64,000 bases of DNA from Hirschia maritima DSM 19733 (lineage in GTDB: Bacteria > Pseudomonadota > Alphaproteobacteria > Caulobacterales > Hyphomonadaceae), in contig NZ_KB899550.1 in assembly GCF_000378345.1 (NCBI RefSeq), positions 39,087-103,086 of the forward strand, in the 5' to 3' direction. The translations under genes were made by a program, and so were the position numbers. Below the pieces are notes generated by a model. The model did no database searches, was not told the origin of the DNA, and saw only the letters and a list, made by a program, of their open reading frames with translations. Within the stretch, counting starts at the first letter, position 1. Each line of letters starts with the position of its first letter. Positions 35,392-42,911 of this stretch are shown here, in pieces.

Positions 35392-37428
35392 TTAAAACTT
35401 AAGTCGCACACCACCATTTACAATGAAACCATCATTGCGAGACCAAATGTCTGTTGTCCATTGGCCATCGGGGGCGCGAACAGTCCTAATCAGTGGTTCT
35501 TCCTTTGTTTGACGAACATTGAGAATGTTCTCTGCATTGATAAACCAGCTTGCTGGACCAATCGTGATTTCTCCCAATATTCCAATATCAAGATAGGGGT
35601 CACTTCTTGTTCTATAGGGGCTGTTTTCAACCCGCTGTTCGCCTGTGTAATACATCTCCATACCCAGCCTGAACTCACCATGTCTTTCCCACATTGCGAC
35701 TAAACCAGCTGAATGTTTGGGAGTTAATGCAACTTCCTCACGTGCAGTCCCCAATTCATTTGGTTCACTCGAGTCTATGTACAGATAGCTACCTGTCAGT
35801 TTGAAATCATTCCAAAGGTAACGGAGTAATAGTTCTGAACCTCTCAACTCAGTTTTGCCCGGCGAATTAACGAGACGCACGCGATCTAAATCTCCTCCAG
35901 CAACACTGGAGAACTCTTCAAGGCGAGTCACACCATCTACATCAGATGCAAAGAAAGTCGCGTTGGCTTCAATACCGCCTTGTTTATAGCCAATATCAAT
36001 GGACACTGTTTGCGCGGTCTCTTCAACGATATCGGAAAGAGGTTCTAATCGTGACAATCCTGATGCTTCTATTTCTTCTACAAAAGGCGTAGGCGCGTAA
36101 AAACCGTCTGCAACAGACCCTCTAAAAGTCCAGTTTTCCGGTCGGTACAAAATAGAAAATCGTGGGCTAAATTGGGTTCCATATTCGCTGTGCTCATCCA
36201 ACCGACCACTTACAGATACAGATAGCTTGTCTGTATAATCATGATCTAATTGCCCAAATAATCCAGGAACATCATAAGTGTAATCAAAACCCGGAAATGT
36301 AATCGAACTATAACTTTCAGTCTGCCATGCTAAACCTGCTGCCCAGTTTGTTCCTTCATGACCACCAGACGCAGATGCTTCAATTAGGTAACTTTCATGT
36401 TTATCGTCTTCAATTACATCTCCAAAACGATGTTCATGGTCTTGAGCCATAACTGAAGAGCGAATTTGCCCCTTGATGTCATTCGACAAAGGAAAATCTA
36501 TAATTAAACCACCGTCAACACGTGTGGTATCCTGATTTTGAGCAAAGAATGTTCCATCAGGTACAGTTCGGCCTTCTAATGTTCCACCATTTCTTTGTTC
36601 CGTCATGAAGCCAAGAGTTGCGTAGACTTCCGCACCATTCGCGCCCTCCCAAAATAGGCGAGGCCTAGCTGTCCATCTCTCTGAACTAGGTATATCAATC
36701 CAACCATCATCATCAAAATCTTTAACTCCCTGACGATGTGCTCCAGCTGTGAAGGAAACACCCAAGTTATCCGATAAAGGAATTGCGCTGTAGGTTGTTA
36801 AATCTTGGCCGTCCAATGAGGTAATGTTGAAGAGTATTTCATTCTCTATTTCTTCATCAGGCCGCCTTGATACCAGATTTACCACCCCACCAATTGCTGA
36901 TGCTCCGTAAAGGGAAGTTGCAGAGCCTTTAATGACTTCGACTTGACGCAAGTCTGTTGGTGGAATTTGTAAAAGTCCTAGAGAAGAAGCCTGACCTCCA
37001 TAGAGAGGCAGACCATCAGCGAGCAATTGAGTATATCGTCCATATAGCCCTTGAATCCGGATATTGGATGACCCTAAAGCTGGCGAGGTGACTTGAACAC
37101 GAATTCCTCCAGTCTCATTTACCATTGTTGCGATATTTCCCGGGCGCATAATGGCTTTTTCTTCTATCTCTTCTCTTGGGATAACTTCTACCCGCATAGG
37201 CTCATCTTGGAGCAAGCGACCTGATCGAGTTGCTTGAACGATGATTTTGTCCATCTTTTTTTCATGGTCATGCTCAGCATGTTCATCATCTTTATGATCG
37301 TCATGCATTTCATGAGATTCTTCCTCATGATGCTCATCGTGATGGTCGGCTTCTTGTCCGTAGACAGGGAATGTAAATGCGGTCGTGGCTAAAAGTGCCA
37401 ATAGAGGCATTCTACTTGGTGTATACAT
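35392..37428 (-). CDS. TonB-dependent receptor with His-rich N-terminus, metal type
   Basis: Protein of 678 residues. After the signal peptide (LLALLATTAFTFPVYGQ) comes a strongly His/Asp/Glu-rich stretch (ADHHDEHHEEESHEMHDDHK and on), then the TonB box region (DKIIVQATRSG), a plug (NIRIQGLYGRYTQLLADGLP, EVIKGSATSLYGASAIGGVV) and a barrel ending in VNGGVRLKF. His-rich leaders are seen in zinc and copper receptors such as ZnuD and OprC, so a divalent metal or metallophore is likely. It follows a small His-rich exported protein, and a MerR-type metal promoter stands ahead of both. That is odd for an importer (see findings). Confidence 0.85.
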   Translation of the reverse strand: MYTPSRMPLLALLATTAFTFPVYGQEADHHDEHHEEESHEMHDDHKDDEHAEHDHEKKMDKIIVQATRSGRLLQDEPMRVEVIPREEIEEKAIMRPGNIATMVNETGGIRVQVTSPALGSSNIRIQGLYGRYTQLLADGLPLYGGQASSLGLLQIPPTDLRQVEVIKGSATSLYGASAIGGVVNLVSRRPDEEIENEILFNITSLDGQDLTTYSAIPLSDNLGVSFTAGAHRQGVKDFDDDGWIDIPSSERWTARPRLFWEGANGAEVYATLGFMTEQRNGGTLEGRTVPDGTFFAQNQDTTRVDGGLIIDFPLSNDIKGQIRSSVMAQDHEHRFGDVIEDDKHESYLIEASASGGHEGTNWAAGLAWQTESYSSITFPGFDYTYDVPGLFGQLDHDYTDKLSVSVSGRLDEHSEYGTQFSPRFSILYRPENWTFRGSVADGFYAPTPFVEEIEASGLSRLEPLSDIVEETAQTVSIDIGYKQGGIEANATFFASDVDGVTRLEEFSSVAGGDLDRVRLVNSPGKTELRGSELLLRYLWNDFKLTGSYLYIDSSEPNELGTAREEVALTPKHSAGLVAMWERHGEFRLGMEMYYTGEQRVENSPYRTRSDPYLDIGILGEITIGPASWFINAENILNVRQTKEEPLIRTVRAPDGQWTTDIWSRNDGFIVNGGVRLKF

Positions 37429-37488
37429 TTTGAGTTCCTGAATTTTTATTGAATTTGTTGGCGCTAAAAGCGCTCAAAAAAGCAAAAT

Positions 37489-37818
37489 TCAGGCTTTAGG
37501 AGGCCTATCGATTTGAATAGGCATCAACTCAAATGGTCCCTCACTATTTGGAAGACCATGTGTTTGCTTAGGAGTTGTCCGTTTGATTTGGGGAACCAAA
37601 TCTTGTTCTAGCAAATGTATGTGACAAGAGCCGCAACTGTGAACATGATGATCGTGATGATGATGCTCTTGTTCATTTTCATCAGAGTGATGTTTGGCAT
37701 GATCGATTTCGCAGCTGATTAATTTTTCTTCAATTGTGTGTTGAGCCTCGGCAACAGGTGCCGACAGAAAAGCAAAGGCAAATAAGCTAAATACAATATG
37801 CTTTAGGATATCGAGCAA
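37489..37818 (-). CDS. Small His-rich exported protein
   Basis: Protein of 109 residues. The signal peptide (HIVFSLFAFAFLSAPVAEA) is followed by a His cluster (EQEHHHHDHHVHSCGSCHIH) in which CGSCH resembles a c-type haem or metal-binding motif. A single CxxCH in such a His-rich context is more likely a metal site than a haem attachment. The C-terminal third is Pro-rich and unassigned. It is the first gene behind a ZntR/CadR-like promoter (37862-37892) and precedes the His-rich TonB receptor. A periplasmic metal buffer or donor is inferred. No named family recognised. Confidence 0.7.
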   Translation of the reverse strand: MLDILKHIVFSLFAFAFLSAPVAEAQHTIEEKLISCEIDHAKHHSDENEQEHHHHDHHVHSCGSCHIHLLEQDLVPQIKRTTPKQTHGLPNSEGPFELMPIQIDRPPKA

Positions 37819-37861
37819 TTCTATTTGTCCTGTATTTTGCTGTCTAAAATCTCAAGAAATA

Positions 37862-37892
37862 CTTTTAGCCTCTATAGCGGCTAGAGGGTCAA
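37862..37892 (-). promoter_or_regulatory. MerR-type metal promoter ahead of small His-rich protein and receptor
   Basis: On the minus strand: -35 TTGACC, then a 19-base spacer (CTCTAGCCGCTATAGAGGC) with an imperfect dyad, then -10 TAAAAG, 44 bases before the ATG at 37818. The 19-base spacer is the mark of promoters that need MerR-family untwisting. It sits directly behind the MerR gene (37905), in the same direction. Confidence 0.65.
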
Positions 37893-37904
37893 GTATGTTT
37901 TGTC

Positions 37905-38345
37905 TTACATTGGCTTTATGCGATCATGTGCCTCACTCAAGCAAGCCGAATGGTCATTGAGGGATTTCATGATTTGGCAAGTTCCAATATCGTTTCCTTT
38001 GCAATTAGAGACCATTCTTTCCAATTCAGTTTCAAGTGAGCCTAATTGTCGAATTCGTTGCCGGACAGATGATAAATGCGAACGTGCAATTTCATCGACA
38101 GCTTTGCAATTGCTCCCCGATTGCGTCTGCAACTCTATCAATTCTCTAATGTCATCTACAGCAAATCCTAAGTCTCTAGCGTGACGAATAAAAGATAAAC
38201 GTTGAATTGAGCTGTCATCATATAAACGTTGTCCACTTTCACTACGTTCAGCTTTTCCCATAAGTTCGATAGATTCGTAATATCTTATCGTTGTCACTTT
38301 TACATTTGCTGCTTTAGACAATCGGCCAATCGTAATCTTCTTCAT
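37905..38345 (-). CDS. MerR family regulator, ZntR/CadR/PbrR-like metal sensor
   Basis: Protein of 146 residues. DNA-binding part MKKITIGRLSKAANVKVTTI then RYYESIEL. Cysteines fall at positions 80, 115 and 123, matching those used by ZntR and CadR/PbrR for Zn, Cd or Pb, with an extra Cys at 135; a CueR-type Cys-x7-Cys loop is replaced by CKGNDIGTC with more C-terminal sequence. It is divergent from a CDF efflux gene across a 19-bp-spacer dyad promoter, the usual arrangement. A second such promoter lies just downstream, so it may govern both the efflux gene and the receptor block. Confidence 0.88.
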   Translation of the reverse strand: MKKITIGRLSKAANVKVTTIRYYESIELMGKAERSESGQRLYDDSSIQRLSFIRHARDLGFAVDDIRELIELQTQSGSNCKAVDEIARSHLSSVRQRIRQLGSLETELERMVSNCKGNDIGTCQIMKSLNDHSACLSEAHDRIKPM

Positions 38346-38364
38346 CTATTTAACTCCAACCCGC

Positions 38365-38395
38365 TTGCTTCTACAGTCGCTGTAGACTGTAGGCT
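38365..38395 (+). promoter_or_regulatory. MerR-type metal promoter driving the CDF efflux gene
   Basis: -35 TTGCTT, 19-base spacer CTACAGTCGCTGTAGACTG with a clean dyad CTACAG-TCG-CTGTAG, and -10 TAGGCT. The layout is like cadR/pbrR operators. It reads toward the CDF gene at 38434 and lies between it and the divergent MerR gene. Confidence 0.78.
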
Positions 38396-38433
38396 TGAAA
38401 ATATTGGAAAATCTAGATGGATAAGAGAAAAGA

Positions 38434-39078
38434 ATGTCCGGTTGTTGCGAAAACAAACATTTTGATGGCCTGTCGGAGAGTTATCGACGTGCTCTTTGGG
38501 CAGTCATAATTATCAATGGATTGATGTTCATTGTGGAGATGTATGCAGGTGCTACTTCTGGCTCACAATCTCTGAAAGCAGATGCCTTGGATTTTGCGGG
38601 CGATACGGCAACTTACGCACTTAGTTTGGCGGTAATAGGTTCCACAATCAGAACACGCGCTTATGCTTCATTATTTAAAGGGATATCCTTAGCGTTAATA
38701 GCTTTTAGCGTACTCACAATGACTGCATTGCGGATAATGGGAGGCGTACTTCCTGAAGCCAATACCATGGGAATTATTGGGTTCGTGGCTTTGTCTGCAA
38801 ATTTGGCAAGTGTTTTTATCCTGCTTAAATGGCGGGACGGTGACAGCAATGTTCGCTCAGTTTGGTTGTGCTCTCGTAATGATGCAATTGGTAATGTTGC
38901 AGTAATAGCGGCGAGTGGTGCGGTCGCATATACGCTAAGCCCGTGGCCCGACCTCATTGTCGCTTTTGTGTTGGCAGGCCTATTTCTGAAGTCAGCAACA
39001 TCAATTTCTCTTCAAGCCATGAAGGAATTAAAAGACGATATTCATTCTTCAAGTGTATCTACTGGGAGGACTCAATGA
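38434..39078 (+). CDS. Cation diffusion facilitator (CDF) efflux protein
   Basis: Protein of 214 residues with about six membrane helices. The N-terminus MSGCCENKH may catch metal. The helix-2 metal site appears as DALDFAGD (D53 and D57), and a second site in helix 5 is SRNDAIGN. The usual C-terminal cytoplasmic ferredoxin-like domain is absent, as in the shorter members found next to MerR regulators. It should pump Zn, Cd, Pb or Co out of the cytoplasm in exchange for protons. A dyad promoter for the divergent MerR lies upstream. Its stop overlaps the start of the methyltransferase-like gene (ATGA). Confidence 0.85.
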   Translation: MSGCCENKHFDGLSESYRRALWAVIIINGLMFIVEMYAGATSGSQSLKADALDFAGDTATYALSLAVIGSTIRTRAYASLFKGISLALIAFSVLTMTALRIMGGVLPEANTMGIIGFVALSANLASVFILLKWRDGDSNVRSVWLCSRNDAIGNVAVIAASGAVAYTLSPWPDLIVAFVLAGLFLKSATSISLQAMKELKDDIHSSSVSTGRTQ

Positions 39079-39623
39079 AATTGAAAATTCCACCAATACT
39101 TCAATTTTTAATCTGCGGAATTTTGGAGCTCTTAACACCTTCATTCGGTAGTATCTTTAACACCAATTGGTTGGGTATCAGCTATCTTGGATGGGTTATA
39201 ATTGGATTTGGCTGTTTGATATTATCATGGGCAGTGGTCGAATTCATAAAAGCTAAAACTACAGTAAATCCGATTGCTCCCGAACAAGCACAGTCACTCG
39301 TGACCACAGGTCTTTATCGAATAAGTAGAAACCCCATGTATCTAGGCATGACCCTAGTGCTCACTGGATTGGCCTTATTACTTGGCAATATACTCGCACT
39401 ATTAATGCCAATCACTTTTATGGGCAGCATCACTTACACGCAGATAATTCCCGAGGAGGAAATACTCACACAAAAATTTGGTGGAGATTATCTTGAATAT
39501 AAAAGGTCAACGCCAAGGTTCATATTCTGTGTTTATATGAAACATATCCGGCGTATTTGTGTTACTAAACAGCAGGATGATAAAAGCTGTTCACGGGGCA
39601 GAAAAGGGCCAGATTTTGACTGA
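39075..39623 (+). CDS. Isoprenylcysteine methyltransferase-like membrane protein
   Basis: Protein of 182 residues from ATG 39075, placed by GGGAGGA 4 bases upstream and by overlap with the CDF stop. Four or so helices; the conserved block GLYRISRNPMYLGMTLVLTG and the later EEEILTQKFGGDYLEYKRS then TPRFI are the signature of bacterial ICMT/PEMT-type methyltransferases. The last ~30 residues (after FIFCVYMKHIRRI) go beyond the family end and look like read-on sequence. Such genes often follow CDF or metal efflux genes; their substrate is unknown. Confidence 0.8.
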   Translation: MKLKIPPILQFLICGILELLTPSFGSIFNTNWLGISYLGWVIIGFGCLILSWAVVEFIKAKTTVNPIAPEQAQSLVTTGLYRISRNPMYLGMTLVLTGLALLLGNILALLMPITFMGSITYTQIIPEEEILTQKFGGDYLEYKRSTPRFIFCVYMKHIRRICVTKQQDDKSCSRGRKGPDFD

Positions 39624-40060
39624 TAAATGCAAAATATCAAAACTGAAGCGTTTATTTCTTCTGTGATTAAAGACTTCTAATTTACTCATTTAAGACGCCC
39701 CCAACCTTCCTAGGGCTAGGGTTAACAGGCATAAATTTTTATTTTCTGGCTTAAACATCAAATTGCACATAACCTTTGTTATCCGCACCGAATGAAAAAT
39801 TGCCCTCGCCCGGATTCTCATGGGGAGTGACGGATTCTCACGCCTATGACGTAAAACGTGGTTAATGATTGAGAATCCTCAAAACGAATGAAGATCACCA
39901 TACGCACCAGAAATGAAACTTCCGGATAGGCGGATAATATATCTTATGTGAAATGGGTGCGATTGCACCATTCAGTTTGACTTGATGCACCGACAATGTT
40001 GGATGCTCTCTCCGCCAACTTGATGCAAACTCCCATGATATCAACGTGCATACTTTTATG
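39624..40060. other. Gap without gene at the right edge of the metal block
   Basis: No convincing reading frame on either strand. It holds the triple GGATTCTCA repeat (39812-39878) and a CCTAGGGCTAGGG stretch near 39711. It separates the metal block from the convergent chrR gene. Confidence 0.4.
39812..39878. repeat. Three copies of GGATTCTCA (two direct, one inverted)
   Basis: GGATTCTCA occurs at 39812-39820 and 39832-39840 (20-base period) and inverted as TGAGAATCC at 39870-39878. The same core GATTCTCA occurs as part of a palindrome at 30957-30971 on the other side of the metal block. It may be a regulator site (Fur-like flavour) or an end repeat. Confidence 0.5.
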
Positions 40061-40705
40061 CTAAATTCGGAAAGCGCGTTGAAAAAGCTTTGGTAAAAGG
40101 TTTTGAAACTGTAGTGGCGCATCTGTGACGGCTAGGCATATGCATGGACCATCACTCATAGCCAAAGGTTGATGCGGACTTTCATGCCCAACAATCTGCA
40201 TATCGCCGCAGTTAAAAGCTTGGTCTCCATCATAAAAACCACCCACAACAACCTGAGTTAGTTCCAAGCCATTATGTCCGTGAGAGGATGCGGCTTTGTT
40301 TGCAGGAATATAAAGCAATCGAGAAATAACACCGTCTTGTTCATGAATGATTTTTTGTTTGATACCTCCCCCCATGGCTGACCATTTAATATCTTTCAGG
40401 TCACCGGCAACATCTCTCAATGGTTTAGGAAATACAGGCTTTTCAATAACCTCGACATCTGGTGTATTTTCAAGACTTGGAAGCCCCTGAACCATGCCAA
40501 GTATGTCATCAACAGATGTGTGAACCTCAGCTATTTCCTCATCTTCCAGTGACGCCGCTAAAACATCTTCAAACATAGCATTACGGTGTCTACACTGCGG
40601 ACACATTGCAAGATGCGTGGCGATGGCAAGGCTCCAGCCAAAGTCGAGTTCGCCAGCAGCGTATAAATACAACAAATCATCTGTAATGTGGTGAGAAACA
40701 GTCAT
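40061..40705 (-). CDS. chrR: ChrR-type zinc anti-sigma factor
   Basis: Protein of 214 residues with both ChrR modules. The anti-sigma domain has the zinc site H31, C35, C38 (THLAMCPQC). The cupin domain has its metal ligands H142, H144, E148 and H174 or H178 (SHGHNGLELTQVV ... GHESPHQP). In Rhodobacter sphaeroides ChrR releases RpoE in response to singlet oxygen, and the cupin domain is required for that. Spacing is the same here. It overlaps the sigma gene by 4 bases, giving translational coupling. Confidence 0.92.
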   Translation of the reverse strand: MTVSHHITDDLLYLYAAGELDFGWSLAIATHLAMCPQCRHRNAMFEDVLAASLEDEEIAEVHTSVDDILGMVQGLPSLENTPDVEVIEKPVFPKPLRDVAGDLKDIKWSAMGGGIKQKIIHEQDGVISRLLYIPANKAASSHGHNGLELTQVVVGGFYDGDQAFNCGDMQIVGHESPHQPLAMSDGPCICLAVTDAPLQFQNLLPKLFQRAFRI

Positions 40706-41439
40706 ATTGACCCCTCTCCTATGTCTTCATCTATAAGGGTTCTCAGTTTAGAAAGGGCCAATCGCAACCGAGATTTTACCGTGCCAAGCGGTGTTTTTAA
40801 ATTCTTTGCTATTTCACGATGTGTTTCTTCTGAGAAATAGGATCTATGAAGCACTTCGCGTTGATCTTCAGGCAATTTAGCGATAGCGCGTTGGACCGCT
40901 AAAGCACGCTCTTTTCCGCTTACAAATTCTTCTGAATTGGGGATTGGATCTTGTGCCATTGCAGGATCATTCATGTCCGGCTCAGGACGATTTTGTCTTC
41001 TCAAAACATCAATACGCTTGTTTCGCGCAATGGTAAAAATCCAGGTTGAAGCAGCCGCTTTATCGGCATCAAACAATGCAGCTTTTCGCCATACAATGAC
41101 GAATGTTTCCTGGACAATTTCTTCGGCTAACTCATTATTAGAACCATATTTTAGCATCAACGATTTAACGCGTGGTCCAAAATGATGAAAAACCTTGGCA
41201 AACGCATCTTTGTCCTGCGAATGTCCAACGCTTGCTAAAATCAAAGACCAATCTTCTGGCGATAGTTCAGGCACGATTTTGTTCCTGTGGTCTTCTATAC
41301 TGCCATCTCGTGATGAGGTGTGCGAATGCCGTGGATTTCGCATCCTCAAACTCGGAGAGACACTCTCTCGATTGAAGCTATTAAACGCTTCACGTTTTGA
41401 CGCTTCACCAGAGGATTTTATGTTGTTTAAAGCATTCAT
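40702..41439 (-). CDS. rpoE: ECF11-type RpoE sigma factor (singlet-oxygen response)
   Basis: The frame allows up to 245 residues. The core from about residue 56 (LSPEDWSLILASV ... DAFAKVFHHFGPRVKSLMLK, EEIVQETFVIVWRKAALFDA, STWIFTIARNKRIDVLRR) and region 4 (LPEDQREVLHRSYFSEETHR, GTVKSRLRLALSKLR) is typical of ECF11 sigma factors partnered by ChrR. The start is doubtful. The autoregulatory promoter ends at 41445, so ATG 41439 would be leaderless. GTG 41274, preceded by AGGA, gives 190 residues, the normal family size. It probably activates its own operon and the divergent lipid operon. Confidence 0.9.
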   Translation of the reverse strand: MNALNNIKSSGEASKREAFNSFNRESVSPSLRMRNPRHSHTSSRDGSIEDHRNKIVPELSPEDWSLILASVGHSQDKDAFAKVFHHFGPRVKSLMLKYGSNNELAEEIVQETFVIVWRKAALFDADKAAASTWIFTIARNKRIDVLRRQNRPEPDMNDPAMAQDPIPNSEEFVSGKERALAVQRAIAKLPEDQREVLHRSYFSEETHREIAKNLKTPLGTVKSRLRLALSKLRTLIDEDIGEGSI

Positions 41440-41444
41440 ACCAT

Positions 41445-41474
41445 TTCATACGAATGCAGGGCGAATGTAGATCA
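41445..41474 (-). promoter_or_regulatory. RpoE-type promoter for rpoE-chrR
   Basis: On the minus strand TGATCT (41474-41469), 18 bases, TATGAA (41450-41445). It follows the TGATC-N18-TA pattern of R. sphaeroides RpoE promoters and is paired with an almost identical one facing the other way. Indicates positive autoregulation. Confidence 0.7.
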
Positions 41475-41510
41475 CCTTCATTCATAAAAAAAATCAATTC
41501 AAGGTAAAAG

Positions 41511-41540
41511 TGATCCAATCCAAGCGCCATCACGTAAGCA
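41511..41540 (+). promoter_or_regulatory. RpoE-type promoter for the lipid operon
   Basis: TGATCC (41511-41516), 18 bases, TAAGCA (41535-41540), about 60 bases before the first operon start. Excellent agreement with the RpoE consensus of Rhodobacter (TGATCC and TAAG). It couples the oxidoreductase-to-SDR operon to the adjacent sigma factor. Confidence 0.78.
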
Positions 41541-41606
41541 TTCACATACATCCACATCGCTCAGCCGCTGAATTCTTTCGGCTAACGCTCAAATTTGGTG
41601 TTTTTA

Positions 41607-42911
41607 ATGGCTTACGACAACACGACGGAAATCAATAACGAAAAACCGATGAACATAGCTGTTATTGGTGGTGGAATATCGGGAATGGGAGCGGCTTGGA
41701 AGTTAATCCAAACTCACAATGTGACTTTATTTGAAAGTGAAGCAGACATTGGCGGACACGCGCGTACGCGCTTTGCCGGCCCCAATAGAGATGTACCCGT
41801 TGATACCGGATTTATGGTCTTTAACAATGCCACATATCCGTTGATGATCGAATTGTTTAAGGAACTCCAAGTCCCGAGCACACCGACAAGTATGTCGTTT
41901 TCCGTTTCTTTGGATGACGGCAAATTTGAATACGGCCTGAGTGATTTACAACGCATTCTCGCCGATCCTTCAAATGCAGCTAACCCCAAGTTTTGGGGGA
42001 TGATTTTCGACATTCTTAAATTCAATAAGCAATCCGTATTACGAACACAGCTAAATGCGCTAACCCTAAAAGAATTGCTCGATGAGATAGGTGTCGGCGA
42101 ATATTTCAGGCAACGTTACTTATATCCCCTTGCCGGCGCTATTTGGAGCACGGCGCGTTCCGATATGGAGGCGTTTCCAGCAGAAAGTTTTGTGCGTTTC
42201 TTTGAAAACCACGGGTTACTTTCAGCAACCAATGGGCCTAAATGGCGCACAGTTGTCGGGGGTAGCAAAGTATATGTTTCAAAGCTTAAGACCGCTCTAT
42301 TGGCCCGAAACGTAAGTATTCGGACAAATTGTAAAATCATCGCATCGGGACGTGCTCCAAAGCCTTGGATACAAGCCGATGGTCAAGAAAAACAGACTTT
42401 CGATAAGATCATTTATGCATGCCACTCAAATCAAACGATGAGTATACTGACTGATGCGTCGCCAGAAGAGACCCGCATACTTGGTGCACTTAGATATCGT
42501 CCGAATAAAGTCTATTTACACGGTGATGTTTCTCATATGCCGAAACGAAAATCAGCGTGGTCGAGTTGGGTCTATAAAGGCTATTCCAATGAAAACGAGA
42601 CGAACGGTTCTTTTACGTATTGGATGAATTCTCTTCAGCATATTCCCAATGAAACGCCGGTCTTTGTGACGCTAAATCCAAAACAAAAAATAAATGAAGA
42701 TCTAATCTATGATGAAACAGAGCTGTGGCATCCCCAATTTGATGTTGAGGCATTGGCCGCTCAAAAGGATATAGGAAATATTCAAGGCATACAAAATTCT
42801 TGGTTTTGCGGTGCTTACACCCGGTATGGCTTTCACGAAGACGGACTTTTAAGCGGATTTACCGTTGCAGATAAAATTATTGCGAATCAAAACTCTATGG
42901 TGCCAGCGTGA
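41607..42911 (+). CDS. FAD-dependent amine-oxidase-like oxidoreductase
   Basis: Protein of 434 residues from ATG 41607 (TTG 41595 and ATG 41649 are alternatives). Dinucleotide-binding GGGISGMGAAW begins at about residue 21; the FAD-type second motif ESEADIGGHARTR follows, and GFMVFNNATYPLMIELFKEL and YGFHEDGLLSGFTVADKII are typical of the group that stands before DUF1365 and cyclopropane synthase genes. Related proteins in Rhodobacter belong to the RpoE-ChrR regulon and have been tied to oxidation or desaturation of methylated membrane acyl chains. It is the first gene of the operon, overlapping DUF1365 by 4 bases. Confidence 0.85.
   Translation: MAYDNTTEINNEKPMNIAVIGGGISGMGAAWKLIQTHNVTLFESEADIGGHARTRFAGPNRDVPVDTGFMVFNNATYPLMIELFKELQVPSTPTSMSFSVSLDDGKFEYGLSDLQRILADPSNAANPKFWGMIFDILKFNKQSVLRTQLNALTLKELLDEIGVGEYFRQRYLYPLAGAIWSTARSDMEAFPAESFVRFFENHGLLSATNGPKWRTVVGGSKVYVSKLKTALLARNVSIRTNCKIIASGRAPKPWIQADGQEKQTFDKIIYACHSNQTMSILTDASPEETRILGALRYRPNKVYLHGDVSHMPKRKSAWSSWVYKGYSNENETNGSFTYWMNSLQHIPNETPVFVTLNPKQKINEDLIYDETELWHPQFDVEALAAQKDIGNIQGIQNSWFCGAYTRYGFHEDGLLSGFTVADKIIANQNSMVPA

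Noticed and set aside
37489..37818. CGSCH in the small His-rich protein as a c-type haem site
   Set aside because: The protein is dominated by His clusters and lies in a metal regulon; a metal site is the simpler reading.
38943..39074. N-terminal extension of the methyltransferase-like gene back to 38943
   Set aside because: It would run through the CDF gene; ATG 39075 has GGGAGGA and starts the conserved protein.
39895..40122. Minus-strand frame of 75 codons past the end of chrR
   Set aside because: Overlaps chrR out of frame and carries no domain or ribosome site.
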